DNA of 64,000 nucleotides, from NCBI GenBank assembly GCA_964036045.1, contig OZ038385.1:15568240-15632239 (forward strand), read 5' to 3'. How positions within the stretch are numbered: the first letter of the stretch is position 1; every line of letters starts with the position of its first letter. A program made the translations under genes and the position numbers. This DNA is from Eutreptiella sp. 'Long Island Sound 2002' (Eukaryota; Euglenozoa; Euglenophyceae; Eutreptiales; Eutreptiaceae). This document shows, in pieces, positions 53,740-64,000 of the stretch. Below the pieces are notes generated by a model, which saw only the letters and a list, made by a program, of their open reading frames with translations, was not told the DNA's origin and ran no database searches.

Positions 53740-56600
53740 TGGCAGGGCGTTGTTTTAATTTTCATTTCGGCAGCGGGGGGGCTTCCCCCTAGACCCCCCC
53801 CTCCCCTAGACCCCCTCCCCCCCCCCTCCGCTCAAGCAACGCCCTGTCCCCATGGCCGGAGCCCTGTGGACCCGCCGGCCTCTACCGCCCTCTGACCCCC
53901 CCCACTTGGGACTGTCAAAGCGAGCGCCTCGACACCGATCATGTTCCCAGGGGCTGTGGTGGGCCACGCAGCGCTCTGCCCTAATGACCCACTGCACCTC
54001 ATTTCCGACCCCGTCTGACCCAACACCCCAGAGCCATGGCCGTCAGCGCCCACCCGACTTCCTCCGGGACTCTTCCGGTGGTTGGGGTCGCAGATGAGAC
54101 GACAACGGTACACCGGGGGTTCCCCGGGACTGACCTGAGCATTTTAGGGGCTGTCATCGGACCACAAAAATAGATCGTGTGCGGAATGAGCGTTGTTGAG
54201 GGGGGCCTGAGGGGGGCTTTGCAGATCGCCACCCTCGCAGCTCCTGTGCGTTGGGTGTCGCCGTCTCTGTGCACCCCCGGGGTCTGCACCCGTTTGGGCC
54301 CTCATGCCCCGCCGGCGATCCTTCCTGAACCCCCGACGGGCCCTTTGGGAGGGGGGGGGGCTCATGACCACCGGCCGCGGCGTTCATTCAAGTGTACATA
54401 CATCGCGGCACCCGCTTGGCACGCCTAAGGGGGTCCTCTGTTCCTCCGGACGTCGACCATGGCCCTTGCAGTGCTCCCCACGTCTGCGCCGCCTGCAGAC
54501 TGTTTGTCAGATCCACATCCGATGTCAGATATGCGATGGAACCTTTTTGGGATTTTTGTTGGAGATTTTGTCAGCAATTTTTTTTAATTTTTGATTTATG
54601 GAATTTTTGGACAATTTTGCATATTTCCAAAAGGGGGGGGGGGCGAGGGCAGGCCTGTGCTGGAAGGGGGTGTTGTAACCCCCCCACCCACCCCTTGGGG
54701 TATGGCTGTCAGTGCCCCCACTGCTTCTGTCCGCACTCCATTGCCCTCCAGCCGTTTTGCAACCGCCAGCACGGCTACAGAAGCCGCTTTGCAGCCGCTG
54801 GTGCCCGCTCTTGAAACTGCTCTTGACCCGTCCCTCAGCCTCCATCCCCCTCCAGTTCAGCCTGGCCCTCCAGAGCTGGCCAACTCCCCCACACACAGGG
54901 ACGTGCACTGCAAGGTCATGTGTATGTCCTCGCAGAATGTGGCCCCCATGAGTGACCAGTCACCGCAATTGATTGTAAATACAAGGGTCATTCCCCGGGT
55001 CATTCATGAGACGGCTCTGCAACGTATTCTTGAGATATTGAAATGGACGGCTTTTGTTGCCTCTTGCATTACCATGCGACAGGCTTCTCAGTCCCAGGAG
55101 CCCCTTGCAAAAGGCGGTGCATTGCGCAGAGACATCCCCAGGGTGTGGTATGTCTGGTTTGCGTGGGGTTAGCGAGAGAAGCAACGTGGGTAGCTGTTGT
55201 TCACAAGACTCATTGTTTGGCAGCCGGCGTGGAAATGATCTTTGGTATTGGTGTGTTCTGAGCCCCACACGCAGTGGTCTGGCCCAAATGGATGGACACA
55301 CAGATGCAATGTCGCAGTACTAAATATTTGCAGTTGGGTGTATCTCTGTGCAGACTGGCAACTGCTGCCCACTCAACACATTCTTCATCAGGGCATGGCC
55401 ACGAAGTTGAGCTACAGGGACAGGTGCCAGGCCCAATGTGTAGCAGGAGTTGTTGGGTGGGTGGGTGGGTAGGGGGGGTGCGCATGTATCAGTGTGTGCA
55501 CATTCGTTTGTGCATATGCATGTGTGCAGGTGGATGGCTGGTGCTTTATCGTTTTTTCTGCACCCGGACCTGTGTGCGTTCAGTTGGCTGTCTTCTTGTT
55601 TTCACCCCTTTTTAAAGGTATGGTAGAGCGTGCACTCATCTGCATTTGGAATGTTCCATGTGCAGGTGCAACACATCCTATGCATGAAGACAAACAATGC
55701 ATGTGCACGGACACACACGAGCGTAGGCATTGCTGTGCAATATGGACGCAAACACATGGTGCAGCTGCAGCTTGCAGAATTTTCAGGGGTTGGGCCTTGC
55801 AGTCTGAGCATGATTAGAATGGGACACAGCTATAGAGTGGTGGTGTATGATAGTGAACACGGTGCTGTTGTATCGGTGATATTGCGCGCGCACGCACACA
55901 TCACTCTCTCCCACACAGATAGCGAAGGTTTTGGGTTTGGTTCAATAATTGGGTATCACCCATACAGACACACCCCAATCCCCACAGGCCACACACTTTG
56001 GTTCTGGGTGCTTGTTATTTGTTACACCCTCGCGGGTGGAGAGATTTGCCCCTTGAACTTGAAACTTCCTTTTGTCTTGAGAAATACGGTCAAGGCTGAG
56101 CTTGGGTTGACCTGCCTACCCGGACAAGAGTCTCTTGCAAGGCCATTGTAAAGCCCAAAGCCAGGCGCAATAGTGGAGACAACGTTATTGACTCACTTCT
56201 TTGTGTGGAGTCCATCATTTTCAACCATGCACTGTTTGGCAGGCTCTCACACCAGAAAGTCCAACATTGTGTTACTGAAACCACATGGCATAATTCCCAT
56301 GTCTTTTCCGCCATGGAAAGCAACCCAACCACCAGACAGAGCTGCCCCCATGCACGGCCCACCACTGGCACACAACAACTCAATATGCCGAACTTGTTTT
56401 CATTAACCTGCATGTATGTGTTCCTGGAGCAGGGGGGGGCAATTCGAATAGAGTCTTCTAGTTTTTGTTGCCTGTGTTTTATGCTTCACTGCTGGGCCCG
56501 GTGGCAGGGTTTATTCACGCAAAAGGGTTTTTTTTCACCCGAAGGTACAGTTTGTTGCAAGCCTAACGATGCAACCACAAGCAATTTGAATAAACAATAA
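53740..56600. other. Spacer; unassigned open frames only
   Basis: 53860-54120 is CpG-rich and open on both strands without a recognisable domain. A plus frame at 54591-55172 has ordinary composition in parts (ATEAALQPLVPALETALDPS, RVIHETALQRILEILKW) but no recognised family. Frames at 55630-56151 and 56160-56410 read like decayed mobile-element protein. GGGT repeats lie at about 55453-55472. Confidence 0.4.
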
Positions 56601-59600
56601 ATGACATCACGAATGAGATAGAGGGTGCAGTTGTGAGGCTCCTCTCTTTGCTTCAATTATGCTCAGGGTATGAGACACGGAGGTCACTTTTAATGCCATC
56701 ACATCATTAGGTTTGAATACACTGCTGGACTGTGAAGGAGAATTTTAAGGTTTCATCGGGGACAATTCAAGCGATCCAGTGATATAATCGCTATGCAACA
56801 ATGGCATTGCGAAATTTCATGTCTACATTTTGTTGCTGTTAATCAGTTAATTTTTTGCTTTCAAGCTGGATGGTTCATTTTTCCATGGTTTTGGTTGCAA
56901 CAAGAAATACAGATTTTTTGTGCAATTGGCCGAGGTTTTTCACGAAATTATGGTTTGTATTTTGTTTTTGAGTGTTTCAGTGGGGGCCGCAGTGAGTTGC
57001 GCGCACAGCTGGGGTGACAATATATTTTTGAAAAGATCTTCCATAGTTGCAGCTTTGTTTTTTATTAATCAATTTTTTTTTCATTTGAAAACAACACCAA
57101 GTACTCCTACTTGATCTGCTGCTTTACCAAAGCTGTGGGATGTGTGCTTGCTTGCGCACAGGTAAACTCTTTTGCTTGCATTTCAACTCAAAACTTTTCA
57201 TCTTTATTGAAATACAACACCCAACATTTCTATTTACAATGCTGCTTTACCCAAAGGTTGAAAATGGCCTCCAACCCATATTCAAAGAGAAGACATGGGG
57301 TTGCTTCTTTTGAAACACGTAGGATCAAAGTAATTGGGCTCCGATGCACAAATTAGACGAGAGCTATCATAGAACATGCCGAGGCTAAACGATGCAAATC
57401 GATTCTTAGCAATAATTCTATTCCGGAATGTACCCAACATTCAATTGAACTTAAAATACATTATCAGACGTTAGAAAAATTGCACCACGTGACCTCTGAT
57501 TGTGTTCTAAATTACTTAGTTGTTTGTATCTTTGTGACAATTGTCGAAAGTACTTGAGCTCCGTGACCGTTTTAATGTTCCACCAAGTTTTGGTAAGGTC
57601 CTAAATTTTGTGCTTTCCACTACTGACACCAATCTTCACTTGTATCCAGGTCTATAATAGACCCCCAAAAGTGCTCAATTAATTTTTCAATGCGATCAAC
57701 AACCAAACATCGTAAATGAAAACCTAAAAGTCTGCAGCTTTATTCATTCTTGCGTCTACCGCATTCTTTCAAAAAAGCCTCATTTACTATATTTTGCGCC
57801 AAAGCTTGACACAACTTAGCCTTTAAGTACCAAAGACTTGGTTTAAACCACATCAGTCCAAGACTTGAGTGTAACGCAAAGTGAATCCCGCTAAGTCTCA
57901 ACCCCAAAGTTACCTAAAGTTTGGGCAAAAAAAATGGTGCCACATCACTTTCTCATACAGCAACCAGGGACTACTCATCAATTCTTTCCATCGTCTATCC
58001 TCGAGGGCTAAATATTAGTCTCTGCTCGCTACCACTCGCTTAGCCTACATGTGAGTCTTGCACCTAAGCAAGTGGCTCATAGTAGCCAATAAGATTACTA
58101 CCTACTTAGCCTTTATCACAGGGATGATAGCTAAGTATGAAATAGTTTCTTGTGCACAAGATGTAAAAGTAGTCCACTTTAACATTCGACTGCCGAGGAA
58201 CCTATGAAACACACTTAGTTCCAAATGATGTTCCAACATCCAGAAGTTTGTTTTTTCTAACGATTTGAGCTCTGCTCTGCATATTCGGCCTTATCTACAC
58301 TTTCTTATCCTTTGAACATTGCCCTGGTAAATTGTGGTTTGATGTACTCATCATTACTTGAGCTTTGCATTTTGTAGCCATGAACCATTTGTACCCATTC
58401 AGCTGTATTCAGGGCCAAAAACAGCAAGAACAATATGTACCTAAGAGACATATCTCCACAAATGCATAACATAGGCAACACAAAGCAACAAGCTAAGTGA
58501 AACGCAAAAGCACACTACATGCAGTGAAGGCACCACTAGCTCCGCAGAAAAACAACCGAAAAGTTAACACAGCAGGTAGAACAATAACAACATATTTCAC
58601 GCCGGCTACCAAGTAATAAACGTAGGCCTCAGCCCAGCCTGTTGTAGTTCACTGTACCGGGGATAACTAAGGGTACCAACCAACATAAGACGGACAATGC
58701 TAACGGCAAAAATGCAATACACAAATCGAAAAGGTATGCAAACGGTTCGCTACCTTAGGATCAATGGAACAGAACTCAATTGGTTTCTTATCAGTCACCT
58801 CCGGCATTCCACTGAAAAGAAAGAGGGAAAGTAAATAATATAGCCAAAGTCCAATAGCAACTAACAAGAGAACTACCACCCACCACCCTACGGTAAAGCT
58901 GACCTAGAAAAAAAACTTGTGGTTGGAATAATCAACCGACTTTGGATCCTGTCGAGCACATCCCGTGCCAAATCCTTTCATATCAATCAAAATACTTTGA
59001 TTTCGTCCTAATAGCTCTCCTCAATTATTGGTGTGATCCCTCATTGTTCTCTATGAATCAATCTTCATTTTTGGGGAAGTGCTCAATCTTAATTAAATCT
59101 TTTATCGAATGAAGAGTGTCGAAAGTTACAAGCATTTGGAAGTCAAAGACCTTTCTTGGAATTGTGATTTGCAATCCAAAGTTACAAAACCACTTTGATT
59201 CGCCTCTTTAATGATTAAATATGCCAAAATCGCAGCGAAGCAAATTCGGCCTCTCGCACTGATTTTCTGGAATCCAAAGTCCAAGAGAGGGATATCTAAA
59301 GTTGCGACACCTAAAGTATGGGTACTAAAAGTAGGGGCACCTAAAGTTGGGGTACGTAAAGTTGGGGTGCGTAAAGTTGGGGTACCTAAAGTTCGGGCAC
59401 CTAAAATTGGGGCATCTAAAGTTGGGGACCTAAAGGTGGGGCATTTAAAGTTTGGTACTTAAAGTTGGGGCACCTAAATTTGCGGTTTGGTACTAAAAGT
59501 AACGGTATCTAAAGTTGGGGTGCCTAAAGTTGAGGGCCTACAGTTGGGGCACCAAAAGTTGGGGTACCTAAAGTTGGGATACGGACAGTTTGGGTACATA

Positions 59601-60720
59601 AAATTGGGATACCTAAGGGGTACCTAAAGCTGGCACCTAAAGTTGCTGCACGCAAAGCCGGGGCACCTATAGCTGGTGTACCTAAAGCTAGGGTATATAA
59701 AGTTGGCTACCTAAAACTGTTGGCAACTTTAATCCACTTTGACTTTAAAATATAATGACGGCACTGCTATCTCACTTTCAAGACTACCGTTTCCCCAAGG
59801 CTAGGTGAGGAAATGTTCTTATTTTTGCAACAGGCCAAAGTGAGAAGAGCCGAGAATTCTACCCTACAATATTCTTATGGAAATATTCTTCATGCTAGAG
59901 CTGCACTGTATATGCAATCGAACCATGTTCACAGCAGGTGAGTGGTGGGAGAAAATATTTCCCCCTCTCTAATTCGGTCCATAGGCCTGTTGTAATAGAT
60001 TGCGCAAAAACTTGAAGTGCTTGGAAAGCGACCCATGTTGCACTGGTAAAACCATAAATTGCACCACGCCGCAGTCCTCAGAAACCACAAAAATTGCACA
60101 GAGAATGGATTGTTGGCAATAAACGGCCTTTTTTTTTAACCACGCACCCTTTGCAAAGAGGTGAAATATTGCACGACCTTTTGTTGTTGTTATGGATGAC
60201 ATTTGCCTGAGATATTTGTGTGCATACTTCCACTCAAAGATTGGCCAAGCGGAAACCCCATATTTGCACCATGGTGAATTACTCATTTTTTTTTCAGAAC
60301 TGAATAGATTGAAATCCACTAATTCAGCCAGCTGTTGCAGCAACCTTTTGCAAGCTGCCTTTGTGATGTTCCATTTCAATAAACAAAAATGCAGGCCTTG
60401 ATAATTGACAGATTTCATGCAAAATTTTCAACGGAATATCATTCGCAGCGTGATTTCTTTGTGATGTTGCATTGCAACAAAAAACAATGCAGGCCTTACG
60501 AACTGAAAGATTTTATCTCTCTTGCAAAGCTTTCAAAAAAAACTCGGCAAACCTTCTTGTACAGAAACAAATCACAATCTGATTCTGCAAATGTTACAAA
60601 TATACGTCGCGCCACATTTCACAAATGACCCAACTGCAACGTTACAAACTTTGGAAAAATGCATACAAACATTTCACCTTCAATGCTTTGATTGCTCAGA
60701 CTAGAAAATATACCCTCCAA
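56600..60720. other. AT-rich block almost without open frames
   Basis: Base composition changes sharply: poly-C/G tracts and CpG-rich segments vanish, and stops are dense in all frames (no open frame of note from 57360 to 59210). There are local duplications: a ~60-bp segment at 60359-60421 recurs at 60460-60520, and words around 57085-57135 recur at 57205-57255. No RNA gene or organelle gene was recognised. An open frame at 60418-59969 (minus) has no recognisable domain. Confidence 0.6.
59284..59720 (+). repeat. 14-15 bp satellite ('acctaaagttggggt' unit)
   Basis: About 25-30 degenerate units of 'cctaaagttggggta/c' in direct orientation. Changes concentrate in the last bases of the unit ('gggtac', 'gggcac', 'gggtgc'). 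The 83-codon frame through it is a repeat artefact (APKVGVRKVG type). Confidence 0.95.
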
Positions 60721-62480
60721 CTAAAGCTGTAGCGATCTGCACAGCGTGTGCATTATCGGCCTAACGTGTAGACTGTGCGTGTGTTTGGCCTTTGGTTCTG
60801 GCGACAGCTTCTGGTATCGGTGACAGGCAGCAGTGTCTCTATATGTCCTGTGTGCCCACCAACGGGGAAAAAATGCAGTAAACGCAGTTGATAACAGTCA
60901 TGGCTATCGCGCAGACCCATGCACCGGATACTCCCAACCCAGCCCCCACCGATGACCACCGTTCTCCTGTGAAGGCCAGTGCTGTAAGGTTGCTGCAGCT
61001 CGATTCAACTCCGTGAATGCAATGATCTCGCAAAGGCCGCGAAGCATGTCCACCACAAAGCAGGCACCCAGAAATGCAGCCACACCTCTTGATACACATG
61101 CCTTAGATCTTCACACCTGTTAGCCTTGACTGGTGTTGCCCCAGATGCAATGTTGGCGCATGTGTAACAAAGCTGGCGGTCAATATAGAATTGGCACACA
61201 ATGCACTCTGCCCGCCCCCGATGATGCGGGTCACCCTGGAGACCCTGCCTGCCCCGCCCACCCGCCTGGACGCGCCCTGGGTCGGGTGTCCGAAGCTGCG
61301 GGCTGTCCTAATACAGATGTGGGCTGTCCCAATAAAAATGTGTGCTGTCCCAACAATGATGTGGGTTGGGGATTGATCCAATTCAGGCGCCGCTCTCAGC
61401 GGCGGCAGGCGTTGGCCGTCACATGTGATGTGATGTTTGATAGGCATCGTGGGAAATTCCCAGACTCGAAAATAGCGTTGCGATACATATGGTGTTTGGG
61501 TTGCACTCGCCTCCTCGTCCCTTGTGGCATCACGCTGGTTGGTCCCTGCATTCGGCTTGTGGCATTACCATGGGTTGAAAAAAGGCTGAATGCTCGCATT
61601 CTGCTGGATGTCTCAGTGCTTCTGCCTGCCGCCAGTCTTGAGGGGCTGGTGCAAGCTCAGGCTTGTTGTATGTTGCCACTTGGCAATGCCAGTGTCAGTG
61701 CTGCTGCGGAGGCGGCGCCTATGTTAAGTGCCAATGCACGGTGCCAGCCCCAGCCACTAGCCCAGTCCCAGCCCATCAGACATAATCACAAAGAAAAAAT
61801 CAAACAAACCAGATTCACGACTGCTGCACAAACATGATGTATGTGGTGCTGGGGGTGGTTGCCACCTGAGTGTGCTTGACCGGGAGTCTGAAATGGTAGT
61901 ACGCTCCACCTTAAAACTAAAAACACGAAAAAACTGCCGGCCTCCTGGTATACTCCATCCTCTGCACCGGCAAGTAACTGCGGTTGGTCATCGGTTGATC
62001 AGCATCGGTTTAGCGCCAACCGCCAACTGTTGACTGCCAATCGCCAGCAGTAAGACAAATCCTTCCACCGACAATCTCGGGCCGTCCTTGGTGAAAAATA
62101 AAACAGAAAGAAATACCTTCCCCCCCCCATGTCCATTCCCCCCCCAGGGACGACGGTTCCCCCCCACCCCGGGGGGAACCGTTGCCAAGTGATGCCCCCT
62201 CCCCCCCCCGGGGGGATAGACACCATCGCCAACGAACATATTACCGCCGCATACTACGAAGAATTTATGACCGATCTGTTGCTTGCTGTATGTCGCCCAA
62301 GGCTCTGAAATACACACTGACATACAGAGATCGAATGGTGCCATGCAAATGATGCAAACAAGCAAAATTCTCAATACAATGCATTAGTCCATCAGTTTGC
62401 TGCATGCCCCTACTGCTGAACAGGGACAGTGTAAAACTTCTTTTTCCGGTCCCACATAGTCTTGAACAGCCGCACATGCT
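60721..62480. other. Spacer; unassigned open frames
   Basis: A plus frame (61133-61837) and minus frames (61199-61005, 61099-60839) have ordinary composition in places. One minus frame has a possible membrane segment (VCAIAMTVINCVYCIFSPLV). No family is recognised and splice structure is unclear. A CAACCGCC cluster lies at 61990-62060 and a C/G hairpin at 62154-62182. Confidence 0.35.
62154..62182 (+). repeat. C/G foldback hairpin
   Basis: ACGGTTCCCCCC and GGGGGGAACCGT flank a few bases, giving a perfect stem of about 11-12 bp. A second C-run/G-run junction follows at 62200-62215. Confidence 0.85.
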
Positions 62481-62485
62481 GCCCA

Positions 62486-62700
62486 TCAACCACAGGGATG
62501 CATGAACTGGCTGCAGCAGGCTGTCAAACGTTTCAGGGAAGCGCGGTCATGCACAACTTCTGTGGCACCGCGTTTGTACGGTATGGTTCTGTACTGATCA
62601 CCATGAGGAGAAGGGCCTTGCACAACAGCCAGCACAGGCTCCTTTGTGGAACGAACATAGCGCACAATAGTGCCTTCAGGGAACATTTTGAGAGGTCTGA
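62486..62700 (-). mobile_element. Transposon-like fragment with the small barrel-like motif (minus strand)
   Basis: It reads MFPEGTIVRYVRSTKEPVLA, VVQGPSPHGDQYRTIPYKRG and ATEVVHDRASLKRL before a stop. This is the best-preserved of the related fragments at 9055 and 43265. The layout (Y-x-R-S, a PV strand, GxSxxGDxY, then I-x-Y and a basic end) suggests a small beta-barrel at the end of a mobile-element polyprotein. Confidence 0.45.
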
Positions 62701-62821
62701 GGAGTGCAATGGGTTAGCACAAAGGAGCTACGCATATGCTCTAACAACGAGCTCTCATAATTATGCAATCCTGTGCAATATGACACTGTTGCGTTTTTTT
62801 TTTGGAACCAGCCAGTGACGG

Positions 62822-62846
62822 TCCCCCCCCCCCCCCGGGGGGGGGA
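62822..62846 (+). repeat. Poly-C directly joined to poly-G (perfect foldback)
   Basis: A run of about 14 C is followed immediately by about 10 G, able to form a hairpin with almost no loop. Confidence 0.85.
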
Positions 62847-63401
62847 TGGACACAGGGGGGGGAAGGTATCTCATTCCTAAAGGACAGCCCTGGTAGGCTC
62901 AGAGGTAACTCTGGGGGGGGGAGGGGGCTGGGTGCGCTCAGGGCGCACAGGCATTGTCATTGGGCCAAAACAGCCTTGTCAGGCTCCACCCGGGTAGAGC
63001 TTGCACACGGAGGGCGCGGAAGCTTCATGAAGTTTTGGCGACAGATTGGTTCGGATGACAGCCCCTACCAATGCCCCTGTCCTGGGCGGCCATTTCCTTG
63101 CAGAGGGCGCGGTGCACAAAGTCTGCGGAAGCCCCAAAACGACGAGGGCGGGTAAATACCATCAGGGGCACATTGCTCGAAGGTGCGTTCTTTGTGGACA
63201 GATTGGGTACTATTTCTCACAGAGGGACAGCGTTTTCCTGTTTTGAAGCAATTTTGAATGATTCCTCGGATAGTGACAGGGCTCAATCGGTGTTAGGTGG
63301 CCATAGTAGTGGGGAGGGGGGGGGGGGAGGGTTGGACCGGGGGAGGGGGGGGTTCTGAGGGGGGCGGGTTGACCCTCCTCCTTGCCAACAGGACTAAAAT
63401 T

Positions 63402-63442
63402 TTTTGGCGCCAAAGGCGCCGGTAATTTTTTTTTTTTGCAAA
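63402..63442 (+). repeat. GGCGCC hairpin element, copy 1
   Basis: GGCGCCAAAGGCGCC followed by 'ggtaatttttttttttt'. Copy 2 is at 63647-63682. Confidence 0.8.
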
Positions 63443-63646
63443 ACAAAAGCCCATACTTGGTTGACCCTCCTCCTTTTCAACAAAGATCACAGTGCAAGGT
63501 AACCCAAACCAACAAATTTGTGGCAAAATCTGTGTCAGCGATAAGACATTATCAACTCATAACAGTCCATTTTCACAGGGACATACTATTCAATGTGAAC
63601 AGCTCATTCACATCCTGAACATGACCCTGAAGAACACACAGAACGT

Positions 63647-63682
63647 CGGCGCCAAAGGCGCCGCAGATAATTTTTTTTCAGG
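63647..63682 (+). repeat. GGCGCC hairpin element, copy 2
   Basis: GGCGCCAAAGGCGCC followed by 'gcagataatttttttt', 244 bp after copy 1. The stem and T-run are conserved while the linker differs. Confidence 0.8.
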
Positions 63683-64000
63683 TGACTTGGAAGGGGAGAA
63701 GGGGGTGGGGGCGTGGGAGGGGTTTGGACCAAAGGGGGTACATCCTCCTTACATTTTTTTTGTTCCAATGCGTGTCTGCCCCTGAGGATGCGAATGACCA
63801 CAAACTGGCCCCTGCCAAAGTTTCTCAATGACCTCCGTTTCGTGTTGTTGCGTGCGGTGTTTGCCACACCAGAACGGGTTTCCTCACGCAGGCGGCGGGA
63901 TCCGCTTCGTGTGTGCCACATTTTGTGTCACTGGATGTCGCTGCAAGTATCGTCGCAAAAGGGTGCACGCACCCCGACAGTTATAACCCCCTGTCCCCCT

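Larger units (their letters stand above)
62701..64000. other. Window end: repeats and short frames, no gene recognised
   Basis: Between the hairpin elements lie G-runs (63313-63355) and a direct repeat of 'gttgaccctcctcctt' at 63369 and 63461. Short frames on both strands have no recognisable motif. Confidence 0.45.

Noticed and set aside
59211-59462. 83-codon frame with repeated KVGVxKVG
   Set aside because: It is the direct translation of the 14-15 bp satellite; no start context or homology is evident.

Overview
The window is nuclear DNA of a photosynthetic eukaryote, most likely a microalga or algal protist. The coding signal is split into short exons with GT...AG introns of about 0.1-3.5 kb, and one gene encodes a violaxanthin de-epoxidase-like protein. 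That protein starts with a hydrophobic signal peptide, not an obvious green-plant transit peptide, which would fit a secondary plastid (a chromerid or a related complex alga is possible). The lineage is inference. The DNA is repeat-rich: poly-C/poly-G tracts, micro- and minisatellites, small dispersed repeats and decayed transposons fill the introns and spacers.

Layout. 1-1.6 kb: repeats. 1.6-3.8 kb (+): a three-exon VDE-like lipocalin enzyme. 3.8-10 kb: spacer with a degenerate minisatellite and transposon debris. 10-26.9 kb (+): a multi-exon OTU-family deubiquitinase of the A20/Cezanne/TRABID type. Six exons rebuild the OTU fold; further exons are basic or proline-rich, with a 295-codon proline-rich terminal exon. 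Its introns host a 5'-truncated non-LTR retrotransposon (zinc-knuckle plus RNase H), a hAT-like transposase fragment and an ~800-bp GTT array. 27-39 kb: spacer with simple repeats, fragments of unidentified coding DNA and one candidate minus-strand exon pair. 39.5-45.4 kb (+): exons of a low-complexity protein (charged coiled coil, then Pro/Ala/Lys-rich repeats). 47.7-51.6 kb (+): a three-exon calmodulin-like protein of 151 residues with an intact N-lobe and a degenerate C-lobe. 51.6-56.6 kb: GC-rich spacer. 56.6-60.7 kb: a markedly AT-rich block with almost no open frames and a 14-15 bp satellite. 60.7-64 kb: spacer, transposon fragments and hairpin repeats.

The three well-supported genes are all on the + strand but share no obvious pathway: photoprotection/lipocalin chemistry, ubiquitin editing and calcium sensing. 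The features most worth following are (i) splice donors that are mostly GTGTG rather than GTAAG/GTGAG, (ii) a family of ~11-bp tandem GC-rich units recurring at a dozen sites inside different larger repeats, and (iii) the altered active-site loop of the OTU enzyme. All exon borders come from reading frame, splice dinucleotides and family knowledge; no transcript or database evidence was available.
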